Below are positions 1 through 8,031 of a stretch of 35,745 nucleotides of DNA, in pieces. A model generated the notes under the pieces. That model was not told the DNA's origin, searched no databases, and worked only from the letters and a program-made list of their open reading frames with translations. The first letter of the stretch is position 1; each line of letters starts with the position of its first letter. Location of the stretch: positions 1 to 35,745 of the forward strand of contig JADHOV010000029.1 in assembly GCA_016778765.1 (NCBI GenBank), written 5' to 3'. The DNA is from Paracoccaceae bacterium. GTDB lineage: Bacteria; Pseudomonadota; Alphaproteobacteria; Rhodobacterales; Rhodobacteraceae. Position numbers and translations under genes: made by a program.

Positions 1-317
1 GCTTCGGTCAGGCGGGTTGCCAAAGCGCGAATAATGCCCTTAATTGCGGGGTCTACTTTTTCCATTTTTTGAGTTAGCACTGCCGAAGAGACATGCGTTA
101 AAATGCAATCGGTGCGCGCAATTGCATTCACGGTTCGCCGTTCGTCGAGCAATTGACCAATTTCGCCAAATATTTCGCCCGCGTGCAATGTGGTCAGATG
201 CATATGGCCGGGGGACACTAGATCCACCTCGCCCGAATGCACGATATAGGCACCATCGGGCATCGTGGAGGCTTTGTAAATTGTTTGTCCGGCCTTAAAG
301 TTAAAAAAGACAGCCAT
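1..317 (-). CDS. Cyclic nucleotide-binding domain protein (3' end outside window)
   Basis: The minus strand reads open from an ATG at 317 to the left edge with no stop, so the C-terminus lies outside the window. The visible 105 residues form a cNMP-binding (Crp/Fnr-type) beta-roll. The diagnostic stretch GEIFGEIGQLLDERRTV sits at about residues 47-63 and matches the phosphate-binding cassette (GE..GE, then R before a small residue). No helix-turn-helix is visible yet, so it may be either a stand-alone cNMP sensor or a regulator. A weak AGGA lies about 9 bases upstream of the ATG. The ligand cannot be deduced from sequence alone. Confidence 0.8.
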   Translation of the reverse strand, partial: MAVFFNFKAGQTIYKASTMPDGAYIVHSGEVDLVSPGHMHLTTLHAGEIFGEIGQLLDERRTVNAIARTDCILTHVSSAVLTQKMEKVDPAIKGIIRALATRLTE

Positions 318-685
318 ACGAGGAATCCTATCATAATTTAAGAAGACATGCGCCGGTCAATCTTTGCAGTCTTGCCTGAATACGCGCGCTTCTGCTTCCA
401 GCGAAAGCGAAATTTCTTCGCAGATCAAGCGTTAATTTCGACGACATGTAGATTTGGCAACACAGCCAAGCTACCTGAAGCGGGCGGAGCCGCCCATTGA
501 ACCGGGAAAGAGCGTGGTGCGGCGATGGCGAGACTTGCGGTGTTTTATGGCGCGCGCCACGCGCGCTGGTTCATAAGATGCTGCCGCGCAGCCCTTTAAC
601 ATAAGTGCGGCTGCGCTTGTGGGAGGACAAGCGCAGCCGCTGAGGTTTGAAAATACCTGGGAATTACGAATTTTCGAGTTGCCTT
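318..685. other. Intergenic stretch between the cNMP protein and the DUF1127 gene
   Basis: No convincing reading frame is present. The stretch holds the upstream region of the cNMP-binding gene and several GC-rich inverted repeats: a 6-bp GGGCGG/CCGCCC pair at 482-495, a GCGCGC-rich palindromic patch near 550-565, and the perfect 14-bp hairpin at 607-640 annotated separately. Confidence 0.6.
607..640 (-). terminator. Perfect 14-bp hairpin downstream of the DUF1127 gene
   Basis: Positions 607-620 and 627-640 are exact reverse complements around the 6-base loop GGGAGG. The hairpin begins 46 bases past the stop of the DUF1127 gene, where a terminator would be expected. No run of T follows on either strand, so it is not a classical intrinsic terminator. 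It may instead be a Rho-assisted terminator or a 3' stabilising structure for an abundant short mRNA. Confidence 0.45.
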
Positions 686-901
686 TTACAGCGCGTTTGC
701 CGCGTCCTGTGCTAAACGGCGAATTGACGCGCGGCTTAACCCTAAATCGGACAGATCCCGATCGCTCAACGCGCTCAACTCGTTCACGGTTGTGCGGTAA
801 ACCCGCCGGCGCTGCATTGCTTCGGTCAGTTTGTTAAGGGCTGCGAAAATGCCGCCAAATGCGGCTGGTTTTGCGAATGAACTGTCAGCTGTGAAAGCCA
901 T
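686..901 (-). CDS. DUF1127 (YjiS-like) small protein
   Basis: This 71-residue protein carries the DUF1127 signature in its C-terminal half: an arginine-rich start (QRRRVYRTTVNELSALSDRD, about residues 30-49) followed by LSDLGLSRASIRRLA. Family members are short basic proteins, common in alphaproteobacteria. Some have been linked to RNA interaction and to phosphate or carbon metabolism, but no role can be assigned here. The ATG at 901 is preceded by a good ribosome-binding site (AAAGGA). The gene is monocistronic, divergent from mrp, and followed by a strong hairpin, which suggests an abundant short transcript. Confidence 0.85.
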   Translation of the reverse strand: MAFTADSSFAKPAAFGGIFAALNKLTEAMQRRRVYRTTVNELSALSDRDLSDLGLSRASIRRLAQDAANAL

Positions 902-1117
902 ATTTTTATCCTTTGTGAGATGGTTGTCTCTGCGTCTCTGATGTTGTTGAAGATACGTTTATTCTGCGCCTGCACAATAGATAAGCGCGCAATGCCGCTA
1001 TGCAGCATTTGCATGATTGGGGTTGGGACGCTAGGTCGCGCAGGCGGATATATGATCCGGCTTGCATGTTTGTTCTAAATTCGGCATGCCGGCATTGAAG
1101 CGATGAAAGGCAAGAAC

Positions 1118-2182
1118 ATGCGCGATCAAATTTTTCAAGAATTAGACAAAATTAAGATGCCAAACGGCCAATCTATCGTCGCGCTTGATATGGTGCGGGC
1201 GCTCACGATCGACGAGAGCCATGTACAATTTGTGATCGAAGCCCCCTCTGCTGCAGTGGCCGGCGCGCTAGAGCCGCTGCGCCAGCAAGCGGTTGCGGCC
1301 ATTACCGCCTTGGCCGGTGTGACCAAAACCAGCGTCATTTTAACCGCGCATAGTGGCGCTGCCGAAAAGCCCGAGCCGCCTCAATTGAAAATTGGCGGCC
1401 ACCCTAAGCCTCAGGCAGCACCGATGAAGCCCGCGGGTGTGGCGCGCATTCTGGCAATCGCCTCTGGAAAGGGAGGGGTGGGAAAATCGACCGTTTCATC
1501 CAATTTGGCGGTTGCTTTGGCCAAACAGGGCCGCCGCGTGGGCTTGTTGGATGCTGATATTTATGGGCCATCGCAGCCGCGTATGATGGGGGTGCAACAG
1601 CGCCCGGCCAGCCCGGATGGTAAAACCATTATACCGCTTCAGGCCCATGGGGTTACAATGATGTCGATTGGTCTGATGCTTGATCCGGACAAAGCGATTG
1701 TGTGGCGCGGGCCGATGCTCATGGGCGCGTTGCAGCAAATGATTTCGCAAGTGGCATGGGGGGAGCTGGATGTTTTAATCGTTGATCTTCCGCCTGGAAC
1801 GGGCGATGTGCAGCTGACTCTGTGCCAAAAATCAGAAGTTAGCGGGGCGATTGTGGTGTCAACGCCGCAGGATGTTGCGCTGCTCGATGCGCGTAAAGCG
1901 CTGGACATGTTTTCCACGTTGAAAACACCCGTGCTGGGGCTGATCGAAAATATGTCGGTGTTTCATTGCCCGCATTGTGGAGAGGCCAGTGAAATTTTTG
2001 GGCATGGCGGCGTGGCAAAAGAGGCCGAGACGCTCAATCTTCCGCTCTTAGCGACATTGCCGATTGATCTTGAAACCCGCAGAGCCGGCGATGCGGGACG
2101 TCCCGTTGCGGCGGGCACTGGCTCGGTTGCCGAAGCCTATGGGGCGTTGGCCGCGCGTCTTGTGCAAGGCGGTATGGCCTGA
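1118..2182 (+). CDS. mrp: Iron-sulfur cluster carrier ATPase Mrp/ApbC
   Basis: Mrp/ApbC proteins bind and transfer Fe-S clusters in the cytoplasm and hydrolyse ATP. An N-terminal MIP18/DUF59-like domain covers about residues 1-80. It is followed by a deviant Walker [11 protein letters not shown] (116-125), typical of the MinD/Mrp family, then the Walker B-like VDLPPGTGD. The conserved C-x-x-C pair (Cys284, Cys287 in FHCPHCG) that bridges the cluster in the dimer is present. An in-frame ATG lies at 1103, but the one at 1118 has AAAGG at a normal distance, so 1118 was chosen; the protein is then 354 residues. The gene stands alone, divergent from the DUF1127 gene. Confidence 0.93.
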   Translation: MRDQIFQELDKIKMPNGQSIVALDMVRALTIDESHVQFVIEAPSAAVAGALEPLRQQAVAAITALAGVTKTSVILTAHSGAAEKPEPPQLKIGGHPKPQAAPMKPAGVARILAIASGKGGVGKSTVSSNLAVALAKQGRRVGLLDADIYGPSQPRMMGVQQRPASPDGKTIIPLQAHGVTMMSIGLMLDPDKAIVWRGPMLMGALQQMISQVAWGELDVLIVDLPPGTGDVQLTLCQKSEVSGAIVVSTPQDVALLDARKALDMFSTLKTPVLGLIENMSVFHCPHCGEASEIFGHGGVAKEAETLNLPLLATLPIDLETRRAGDAGRPVAAGTGSVAEAYGALAARLVQGGMA

Positions 2183-2518
2183 CTGGGCGCGTTTGCGCAG
2201 TGCCTTGCGCGAGAGATTAACAGTGCCGCGGCCTTAGAGAGCGCAGAGTCCTACAGATTTGGGAATTCGTGGGAAATCTCTATATGAGGTCTCTCTGCCG
2301 CAAATTTTTTCGTAAGAAAGCTCGAAATATATCTGTCTAATCAAGAAACTCTACCAGTTCTTCCGCAAAATTGTGAGAATTGAACCGTGAGGGCGGATTT
2401 TTGCACGTTATGCTTCCCTTACAAATAATCTACATGTAGTATTTTTTATATGATGTATACACTATCTGGGAGGATTTGGGTGATCTGTTTTGAGTTTCAA
2501 TTTCAACTTGTATTATTT

Positions 2519-2543
2519 TCCCATAATTTACCATAAAATCCCA
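2519..2543 (-). promoter_or_regulatory. MraZ operator: three repeats at 10-bp spacing
   Basis: TCCCA at 2519-2523, TACCA at 2529-2533 and TCCCA at 2539-2543 are spaced exactly 10 bases apart. On the minus strand they read TGGGA-N5-TGGTA-N5-TGGGA. MraZ of E. coli binds direct TGGGN repeats separated by 5 bases upstream of its own gene and represses the dcw operon. The pattern, spacing and location match, with the middle repeat degenerate. The repeats sit immediately 5' of a TTGATA candidate -35 box, which suits autorepression. Confidence 0.75.
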
Positions 2544-2551
2544 AATTTTTC

Positions 2552-2582
2552 TTGATATTAGTCGGCTACCATGGCATCAATA
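2552..2582 (+). promoter_or_regulatory. Candidate promoter of the mraZ/dcw operon
   Basis: TTGATA at 2552-2557 is a good -35 hexamer directly after the MraZ repeats and an AT-rich stretch. The -10 is unclear: CATCAA at 17-base spacing (2575-2580), or the overlapping TCAATA at 2577-2582. Transcription from here would give an untranslated leader of roughly 230 bases before mraZ. Confidence 0.4.
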
Positions 2583-2587
2583 GCTCT

Positions 2588-2786
2588 AGGTAAAGCGGGA
2601 TATCAAAATACGGACGCTAAGATCCGAATTCCTTTGGCAGGTTTCATGCAGGCCCCGACTTTACCGCAGCAAGATGTCCGGCGCGCTCACGTTCTCCCCC
2701 CCCAGGTCTGCGCCGCCGGACGTTTTTGCCCCGCGGAGCAAGATCGGCGGATTGGGTCTATGTCTCCTGATCCGCCGCTTTGTTTT
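2588..2786 (+). ncRNA. Leader RNA upstream of mraZ, UpsM-like sRNA candidate
   Basis: Between the candidate promoter and mraZ lie about 200 bases without a credible gene. They contain a stem formed by 2676-2686 and 2710-2721 (7 bp GTCCGGC/GCCGGAC plus 4 bp GCGC with one bulge), whose loop exposes a run of eight C at 2696-2703. A second stem-loop follows with a T-rich tail. In Rhodobacter sphaeroides the dcw cluster is preceded by an extended leader that yields an abundant sRNA of about 200 nt, UpsM, through partial termination before mraZ. Position, size and the terminal hairpin agree with that arrangement. Sequence homology to UpsM could not be tested, and the 5' end is inferred from the promoter. 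Confidence 0.5.
2745..2786 (+). terminator. Leader terminator/attenuator before mraZ
   Basis: CGGCGGAT (2745-2752) and ATCCGCCG (2770-2777) form a perfect 8-bp stem with a 17-base loop, followed by CTTTGTTTTG. The interrupted T tract and wide loop suggest partial rather than complete termination. That is what is needed for both a leader sRNA and read-through into the dcw operon. Confidence 0.5.
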
Positions 2787-2818
2787 GAAGGGTGTTGGGG
2801 GAAAGGCGTTGGGCGCGA

Positions 2819-3316
2819 ATGCGAAGATTTAGAGGCGAAAGTCTGCATAAGATCGATACGAAGGGCAGGGTGTCAATCCCCGCGCTTTTTCGCCGCGTAA
2901 TCCAAGCCTGCGATCCCAATTGGCAAGAAGGCTTGCCCCCCGAATTGGTCATTGTCTACGGCGATGCGCGCCGACCCTTTTTGGAATGTTATACGGTTGA
3001 GGCCATCGAAGAGGTGGATCGTAAGATTGACCAATTGCCGCGCGGATCGGTTGGGCGAAAAACGCTAGAACGGTTATTTCACGGACAAAGCTATCCTACC
3101 TCTGTTGACGAGACGGGGCGTTTGGTCTTGCCCGCCAAGCTGCGTCAGAAAATTGCGGTCGAGAGCGAGGCCTATTTTATCGCCGCCGGTGACACGTTTC
3201 AAATTTGGAACCCCGGCCGTTACAGCGAGGATCAGGCCAAAACCGAGGCGTGGTTGAGCGATCAACCGGATGATTTTGATCCGCTAAGCTTTTTGGATGG
3301 CGGTCAGGAAGGGTAA
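2819..3316 (+). CDS. mraZ: Transcriptional regulator MraZ
   Basis: MraZ is a DNA-binding ring-forming protein of the AbrB/SpoVT fold and the first gene of dcw clusters. Two copies of the family D-x-x-x-R signature are visible: DTKGRVSIP near the N-terminus (after FRGESLHKI) and DETGRLVLP in the middle. The frame stays open upstream to a GTG at 2792, but the family N-terminus begins just before RRFRGE, so the ATG at 2819 was chosen, giving 165 residues. A GGGGGAAAGG stretch at 2797-2806 serves as ribosome-binding site. The gene ends 2 bases before rsmH. Autoregulation through the 2519-2543 repeats is likely. Confidence 0.92.
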   Translation: MRRFRGESLHKIDTKGRVSIPALFRRVIQACDPNWQEGLPPELVIVYGDARRPFLECYTVEAIEEVDRKIDQLPRGSVGRKTLERLFHGQSYPTSVDETGRLVLPAKLRQKIAVESEAYFIAAGDTFQIWNPGRYSEDQAKTEAWLSDQPDDFDPLSFLDGGQEG

Positions 3317-3318
3317 GG

Positions 3319-4314
3319 GTGGCCTCTGTGGCGATTGCACAGTCAGACAAGCCTCACATCCCGGTTCTGATCGAGCAAATCCTTTCGCAGATCGCTCCGG
3401 TTTCGGGCCGCTGGTTGGACGGTACTTTTGGCGCCGGCGGTTATACGCGTGCGCTGCTAGAGGCTGGGGCTGAAAAGGTTTTTGCGGTGGATCGTGATCC
3501 TGCTGTTTTTGATATGCCGCGGGCTTGGCCGGCGGCTTTGCAAACCCGTTTGGAGTTTATTTTGGGTTTGTTTTCGAAGCTTGATGACTATGCGCAAGAG
3601 CTGGATGGGATTGTTTTGGATCTAGGGGTCTCTTCCATGCAGCTTGATCAGGCGGAGCGGGGGTTTTCCTTCATGCGCGATGGCCCGCTGGATATGCGGA
3701 TGAGCCAGTCGGGCCCCAGCGCGGCTGATTTGGTGAATGGGTTGCCCGAGGCCGATATTGCCAATCTGCTATATTTATATGGAGAAGAACGCGCCAGTCG
3801 CAGAATTGCCAAATCGATTGTGCAGCGCCGCAGTGATGCCGTTTTTGAAACCACGTTGGATCTGGCGCAGCTTATCGAAAAAGCGCTGCCGCGCAGCAAG
3901 CCTGGACAATCCCACGCGGCGACGCGCAGCTTTCAGGCGCTGCGCATCGCGGTGAATAATGAATATGGTGAGCTTTTCGCAGGTTTGCTTGCGGGAGAGC
4001 GTGCGTTGCGTGCGGGCGGTTTGTTTTGCGTTGTGAGCTTTCACTCGATTGAAGATCGCATGGTCAAACGGTTTTTTCAAATGCGTGCGGGCCGCGCGGG
4101 TTCAAACAATCGTTACGCGCCGCATACTGCGCCATTGCCCACCCAATTTGAACTGGTTTCGCGCAAGCCGATTTTGGGAACGCCCGAAGAAATTGCACAA
4201 AACCCACGCGCACGCTCTGCAAAGTTACGTATTGCGCGGCGCACCGCCAGCGCGGCAGGCGGGGTTGTTACACCTTCAGACTTGGGCATGCCGCTCATGG
4301 ATTTACCGCTATGA
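3319..4314 (+). CDS. rsmH: 16S rRNA (cytosine(1402)-N4)-methyltransferase RsmH
   Basis: RsmH (MraW) methylates N4 of C1402 in 16S rRNA in the ribosomal P-site region, using S-adenosylmethionine. The 331-residue length is normal. [10 protein letters not shown] near the start, [14 protein letters not shown] (the SAM-binding motif I), [18 protein letters not shown] and the late [16 protein letters not shown] stretch are all family hallmarks. Translation starts at a GTG two bases after the mraZ stop, with AGGAAGGG upstream. Its stop overlaps the ftsL start (ATGA), so the two are translationally coupled. Confidence 0.95.
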   Translation: MASVAIAQSDKPHIPVLIEQILSQIAPVSGRWLDGTFGAGGYTRALLEAGAEKVFAVDRDPAVFDMPRAWPAALQTRLEFILGLFSKLDDYAQELDGIVLDLGVSSMQLDQAERGFSFMRDGPLDMRMSQSGPSAADLVNGLPEADIANLLYLYGEERASRRIAKSIVQRRSDAVFETTLDLAQLIEKALPRSKPGQSHAATRSFQALRIAVNNEYGELFAGLLAGERALRAGGLFCVVSFHSIEDRMVKRFFQMRAGRAGSNNRYAPHTAPLPTQFELVSRKPILGTPEEIAQNPRARSAKLRIARRTASAAGGVVTPSDLGMPLMDLPL

Positions 4315-4667
4315 TGCGCAGTTTTCTTTATATTACCACGGCAAGCGCTGTGATTGCATTGGCCTATTGGGCCTATACGGAAAACATAAAAACGCAAGCG
4401 GCCATAACCCATACCGAGCAGTTGCAGGTTGAAATCGGCAAGCAGCGGGCCCGCTTGGCCATTTTAAAAGCCGAATGGGCCTATCAAAACCGGCCCGGAC
4501 GGTTGCAAGATTTGGCCAATCTGAACTTTGATCGTTTGCAATTACTGCCTTTGCGTGCGGATCATTTTGGCCTCGTTGAGCATGTTTCCTATCCGCTTTT
4601 GCCCAGTTTTGATTTATTGCTGGTTGATCCGGTTGATGTAGCGGAAAGGTCGGTGGAACGTGACTGA
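4311..4667 (+). CDS. ftsL: Cell division protein FtsL
   Basis: This 118-residue protein has one N-terminal membrane segment (about residues 5-21, [18 protein letters not shown]). A periplasmic coiled-coil follows (roughly 30-60) and then the [14 protein letters not shown] stretch typical of alphaproteobacterial FtsL. FtsL joins the FtsQLB complex that activates FtsWI at the septum. Assignment rests on topology and on its fixed place between rsmH and ftsI, since FtsL sequences are poorly conserved. ATG at 4311 overlaps the rsmH stop; a second ATG at 4314 is also possible. The 3' end overlaps ftsI by 8 bases. Confidence 0.85.
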   Translation: MMRSFLYITTASAVIALAYWAYTENIKTQAAITHTEQLQVEIGKQRARLAILKAEWAYQNRPGRLQDLANLNFDRLQLLPLRADHFGLVEHVSYPLLPSFDLLLVDPVDVAERSVERD

Positions 4668-6474
4668 TTTCAGCCAATTTTCGGGACTGCGCAGCCCATT
4701 GCGTCCGCTCAGTCAGATTTTGCCGGCGCGGGCGCGTGGCGAAGATACGCGCCAAATCGAACAAGACAATATCAAGGCGCGGCATTTTGCAAATCGCGAT
4801 AAATCCCGCCTTATGGCGCAGGGGCGCATTCTGGTGCTTGGGGGGGTTTTCTTGTGCTTATATGCGGTATTGGTTGTGCGTATTGGCTTGTTGTCCAGCG
4901 CTGAGCCGACGGAGCCCACCGCGCAAGATTTGGGTCTGTCAATTGTGGCGCAACGGGCGGATATCGTGGATCGCAAAGGCCGCATTCTTGCGACCAATAT
5001 GGAAACCCATTCCTTATACGTTGAAACCCCGCATCTGGTGGATGCAGCCGGCACGGCGCAGGCTTTGGCGCGTATCTTTCCCGATTTAGACCCTGAAAAA
5101 CTGTCGAAAAGTTTCACAGATGGGCGAAAGTTTTTGTGGATTAAGAAAAAGATAAGCCCAGAGCAAATGCAGCGCGTGCATGATATTGGCGATCCAGGGT
5201 TGCGGTTTGGGCCCCGGGAAATGCGGCTTTATCCCAATGGAAATTTGGCCGCGCATATTTTGGGGGGCACCAGCTTTGGCCGCGAGGGCGTGCATTCGGC
5301 CGAGGTTGTGGGCGTTGCGGGTGTCGAAAAATCTTACGATGCGCGTTTGCGTGATCCCAGCCAATCCGCCACAGCTCTGAAATTATCGATTGATTTATCG
5401 GTTCAGGCCGCAACCGAACAGGTTTTATGGGGCGGTATGCAATTGATGAATGCTAAAGGCGCGGCGGCGGTGCTCATGGAAGTTGAGACCGGTAAAGTGA
5501 TTTCATTGGCGTCTTTGCCCGATTTTGATCCCAATGATCGCCCGGCGCCGCCGGTTCAGGGGCAAGCTGCTGACAGCGCTTTGTTCAATCGCGCCGTTCA
5601 GGGAGTGTATGAGTTAGGCTCTACGTTTAAGATTTTTGCCGCAGCGCAAGCGATGGAGCTTGGGCTGGTTAACCCGCAAACGATGATCGATATTCGCGGC
5701 CCTATTCGGTGGGGCCGGTTTTCAATCCGAGACCACCATTATCTTGATACAGAGCTGTCAGTGGCAGATATCATCATCCGCTCAAGCAATATCGGAACTG
5801 CGCGGATCGCACAATTGATCGGCGCCGAGCGCCAGCAGAGCTTTTTGGGGCAGCTTGGTCTGCTAACACCCATCCCGTTTGAAATGATTGAAGCCAGCGG
5901 TGGCAAACCAATTCTGCCTCCAAAATGGTCCGAGCTCTCGGCGATGACGATTTCTTATGGCCATGGGCTCTCGGCCACCCCGCTGCATCTGGCCAGCGCT
6001 TATGCCACCATTGCCAATGGCGGATTTAAAGTGCAGCCAACCTTGTTTGATGCGCCGCGCTCTGGTGAAAAAGAACGGCTGATCTCACCAGAGGTGGCCA
6101 GCGCGTCTTTGGCTATGTTGCGCGAAGTTGTGCACGGCGAGCAGGGCACAGCGTCCTTTGCCCGATTGCCCGGTTACGCGGTTGCTGGTAAAACGGGCAC
6201 AGCCGATAAGCCAAATCCGCGTGGCGGCTATTACAAGGATAAGGTCTTGGCCACGTTTGCTTCGGTTTTCCCGGCAGATAATCCAAAATATGTGTTGGTT
6301 GTAACGCTTGACGAGCCAGAAGAACGTTCGGGCAAAAAGCCCCGCAGAACCGCCGGTTGGACCGCCGTTCCCGTTGCCAGTGAGCTGATTGCCCGCATCG
6401 CACCGCTTCTGGGTGTGCGCCCTCAGATTGAAACCCAGCCACAGGCTGCTATAACCTTCGCATCCGGCAATTAA
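4660..6474 (+). CDS. ftsI: Septal peptidoglycan transpeptidase FtsI (PBP3)
   Basis: FtsI crosslinks septal peptidoglycan in the periplasm. Order of parts: a cytoplasmic tail of about 50 residues, one membrane segment (about 52-74), a pedestal domain starting at RADIVDRKGRILATNM, then the transpeptidase domain. All three penicillin-binding motifs are intact: S-x-x-K (Ser321-Lys324, STFK), S-x-N (Ser375-Asn377, SSN) and K-T-G (Lys511-Gly513). The length of 604 residues is normal. It starts at GTG inside the end of ftsL, implying coupled translation. This is the classic class B PBP of the divisome, partner of FtsW further down the cluster. Confidence 0.95.
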   Translation: MTDFSQFSGLRSPLRPLSQILPARARGEDTRQIEQDNIKARHFANRDKSRLMAQGRILVLGGVFLCLYAVLVVRIGLLSSAEPTEPTAQDLGLSIVAQRADIVDRKGRILATNMETHSLYVETPHLVDAAGTAQALARIFPDLDPEKLSKSFTDGRKFLWIKKKISPEQMQRVHDIGDPGLRFGPREMRLYPNGNLAAHILGGTSFGREGVHSAEVVGVAGVEKSYDARLRDPSQSATALKLSIDLSVQAATEQVLWGGMQLMNAKGAAAVLMEVETGKVISLASLPDFDPNDRPAPPVQGQAADSALFNRAVQGVYELGSTFKIFAAAQAMELGLVNPQTMIDIRGPIRWGRFSIRDHHYLDTELSVADIIIRSSNIGTARIAQLIGAERQQSFLGQLGLLTPIPFEMIEASGGKPILPPKWSELSAMTISYGHGLSATPLHLASAYATIANGGFKVQPTLFDAPRSGEKERLISPEVASASLAMLREVVHGEQGTASFARLPGYAVAGKTGTADKPNPRGGYYKDKVLATFASVFPADNPKYVLVVTLDEPEERSGKKPRRTAGWTAVPVASELIARIAPLLGVRPQIETQPQAAITFASGN

Positions 6475-6490
6475 GGGAGGGCGCAGACCT

Positions 6491-6553
6491 ATGGCCCGCT
6501 GTCTTGGTTTTCAAACCCGACGATGTCTTCGGATTATGAGGGCGCTGCTTTGA
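6491..6553 (+). other. Short upstream ORF overlapping the murE start
   Basis: A strong ribosome-binding site (GGGAGGG, 6475-6481) directly after the ftsI stop lies 9 bases before an ATG at 6491. This ATG opens a 20-codon frame, MARCLGFQTRRCLRIMRALL, ending at 6553, out of frame with murE and spanning its start at 6523. It could couple ftsI and murE translation or could be noise; no conservation can be judged here. Confidence 0.3.
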
Positions 6554-8031
6554 AATCCCTGGCTGAGCTGGGTCTCACCGCTTTACGGCCATTTTCAAAG
6601 CCTCTTTCGGGGCTGTTTATCGACAGCCGGCTGGTGCAGGAGGGGGGGCTGTTCATCGCTTTGCCTGGTACACAAAGCCACGGGGCTGAATTTGCAGCGC
6701 AAGCGATTGAGAATGGCGCAGCTGCGGTTCTGACCGACCAAGAGGGTCACACGCTTATGCGCCAGTCTTTGCCTGAAATATCGGTCGCGCTGGTGGTTGT
6801 TGAGGATCCGGCCGCTGCGCTTGCATCGGCCGCGGCCCTTTGGTTTGAGGTGCAGCCAAAAAAAATTGTTGCGGTGACTGGGACTAATGGGAAAACTTCG
6901 GTGACGCATTTTTGCCGACAAATTTGGACAGAGCTTGAGTATCAAGCAATCAATTTGGGCACCAATGGTGTGCAAGGGGCGTTTACGGCGCCTTTATCTT
7001 ACACCACCCCGGATGCGCTTCTTTTACAGTCGCTTTTGGCAAAAGCGGCTTTGGCCGGGGTAACGCATGCGGCAATCGAAGCCTCCAGCCATGGTTTGCA
7101 GCAGCGCCGGCTGGACGGGGTGAAACTTTGCGCCGCAGGCTTTACCAATTTCACGCAAGATCATTTGGATTATCACAAAGATTTTGAGGATTATTTTCGC
7201 GCCAAAACGGGCTTATTCGACAGATTGTTACTGCAAGATCAGCCCGCTGTTTTAAATATTGATGATCCTAAACTGGCTGAGCTGGCGGCGCGGCTTGAAC
7301 AATCAAATCAAGCGATAATCACGATTGGGCACCGTCCCGAGGCTGATATCTGCATCGATAATTTGCGCTTTACCGCCACCGGGCAGGAGATGCGATTTAC
7401 GTATGAGGATATGCCGCGGCTTGTTAACCTGCCGCTGCGTGGAAAATTTCAAGCTGAAAATGTTCTGATGGCCGCGGCCCTGGTGATTGCGGCCGGTGCA
7501 AAGCCCGCGGCGGTGTTTGAGACTTTAGAGCATCTCACGACCGTACGGGGCCGGATGGAATTGGCGGCGCAGCGTGAAAATGGGGCTTTGGTCTTTGTTG
7601 ATTTTGCGCATACACCCGATGCGCTTGAAAAGGCTATTTCAGCTTTACGGCCGCATGTTTTGGGGCGTTTGGTGGCGGTGATCGGGGCCGGCGGGGATCG
7701 CGATCCCTTCAAACGCCCATTGATGGGGGCTGCAGCTGCGGGCGCGGCTGATTTTGTGTTTGTGACCGATGATAATCCGCGCAGCGAAGATCCAAGCGAA
7801 ATTCGCAAAATGGTGATCAGCGGTATGCCAGAGCCCGCGCATGTAAAAGAGGTGGGGGATCGTGCCGAAGCTATTTTGCGCGCGGTTGATATGCTGAAGC
7901 CAGGTGATGCGCTATTGATTGCTGGCAAAGGGCATGAAACCGGTCAGGTGATCGGGGATGATATTTTGCCTTTTGATGATGTTGAGCAGGCCAGTTTGGC
8001 CGTGGCTGCGCTGGATGGAGGGCTTGTATGA
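6523..8031 (+). CDS. murE: UDP-MurNAc-L-Ala-D-Glu:meso-DAP ligase MurE
   Basis: MurE adds the third stem-peptide residue in the cytoplasm, using ATP. The Mur-ligase P-loop is GTNGKT (120-125). The motif DNPR (417-420) at the amino-acid pocket is the signature of enzymes that add meso-diaminopimelate. The order is substrate-binding, central ATPase and C-terminal ligase domains, in 502 residues. The start at 6523 fits the family N-terminus (LAELGLTAL), but it has no good ribosome-binding site of its own; the nearest strong one serves a short out-of-frame ORF. It overlaps murF by 4 bases. Confidence 0.95.
   Translation: MSSDYEGAALKSLAELGLTALRPFSKPLSGLFIDSRLVQEGGLFIALPGTQSHGAEFAAQAIENGAAAVLTDQEGHTLMRQSLPEISVALVVVEDPAAALASAAALWFEVQPKKIVAVTGTNGKTSVTHFCRQIWTELEYQAINLGTNGVQGAFTAPLSYTTPDALLLQSLLAKAALAGVTHAAIEASSHGLQQRRLDGVKLCAAGFTNFTQDHLDYHKDFEDYFRAKTGLFDRLLLQDQPAVLNIDDPKLAELAARLEQSNQAIITIGHRPEADICIDNLRFTATGQEMRFTYEDMPRLVNLPLRGKFQAENVLMAAALVIAAGAKPAAVFETLEHLTTVRGRMELAAQRENGALVFVDFAHTPDALEKAISALRPHVLGRLVAVIGAGGDRDPFKRPLMGAAAAGAADFVFVTDDNPRSEDPSEIRKMVISGMPEPAHVKEVGDRAEAILRAVDMLKPGDALLIAGKGHETGQVIGDDILPFDDVEQASLAVAALDGGLV

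Noticed and set aside
826-1014. Minus-strand 62-codon frame upstream of the DUF1127 gene
   Set aside because: It overlaps the DUF1127 start, has no family resemblance, and covers the expected promoter and ribosome-binding site of that gene.
1086-1095. ATGCCGGCAT palindrome before mrp as an operator
   Set aside because: A single 10-base palindrome in GC-rich DNA is not enough support, and no second copy or known regulator motif is seen.
2795-2814. TTGGGGG and TTGGGC near the mraZ start as MraZ boxes
   Set aside because: They are 14 bases apart, not 10, and lie at the ribosome-binding site; the triad at 2519-2543 fits far better.
2792-2818. GTG start at 2792 for mraZ
   Set aside because: It would add nine residues not seen in the family and consume the ribosome-binding site of the ATG at 2819.
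2571-2900. Plus-strand frame of 109 codons across the mraZ leader
   Set aside because: It runs into mraZ in another frame, has unusual composition and lies over the leader RNA structures; mraZ itself is certain.
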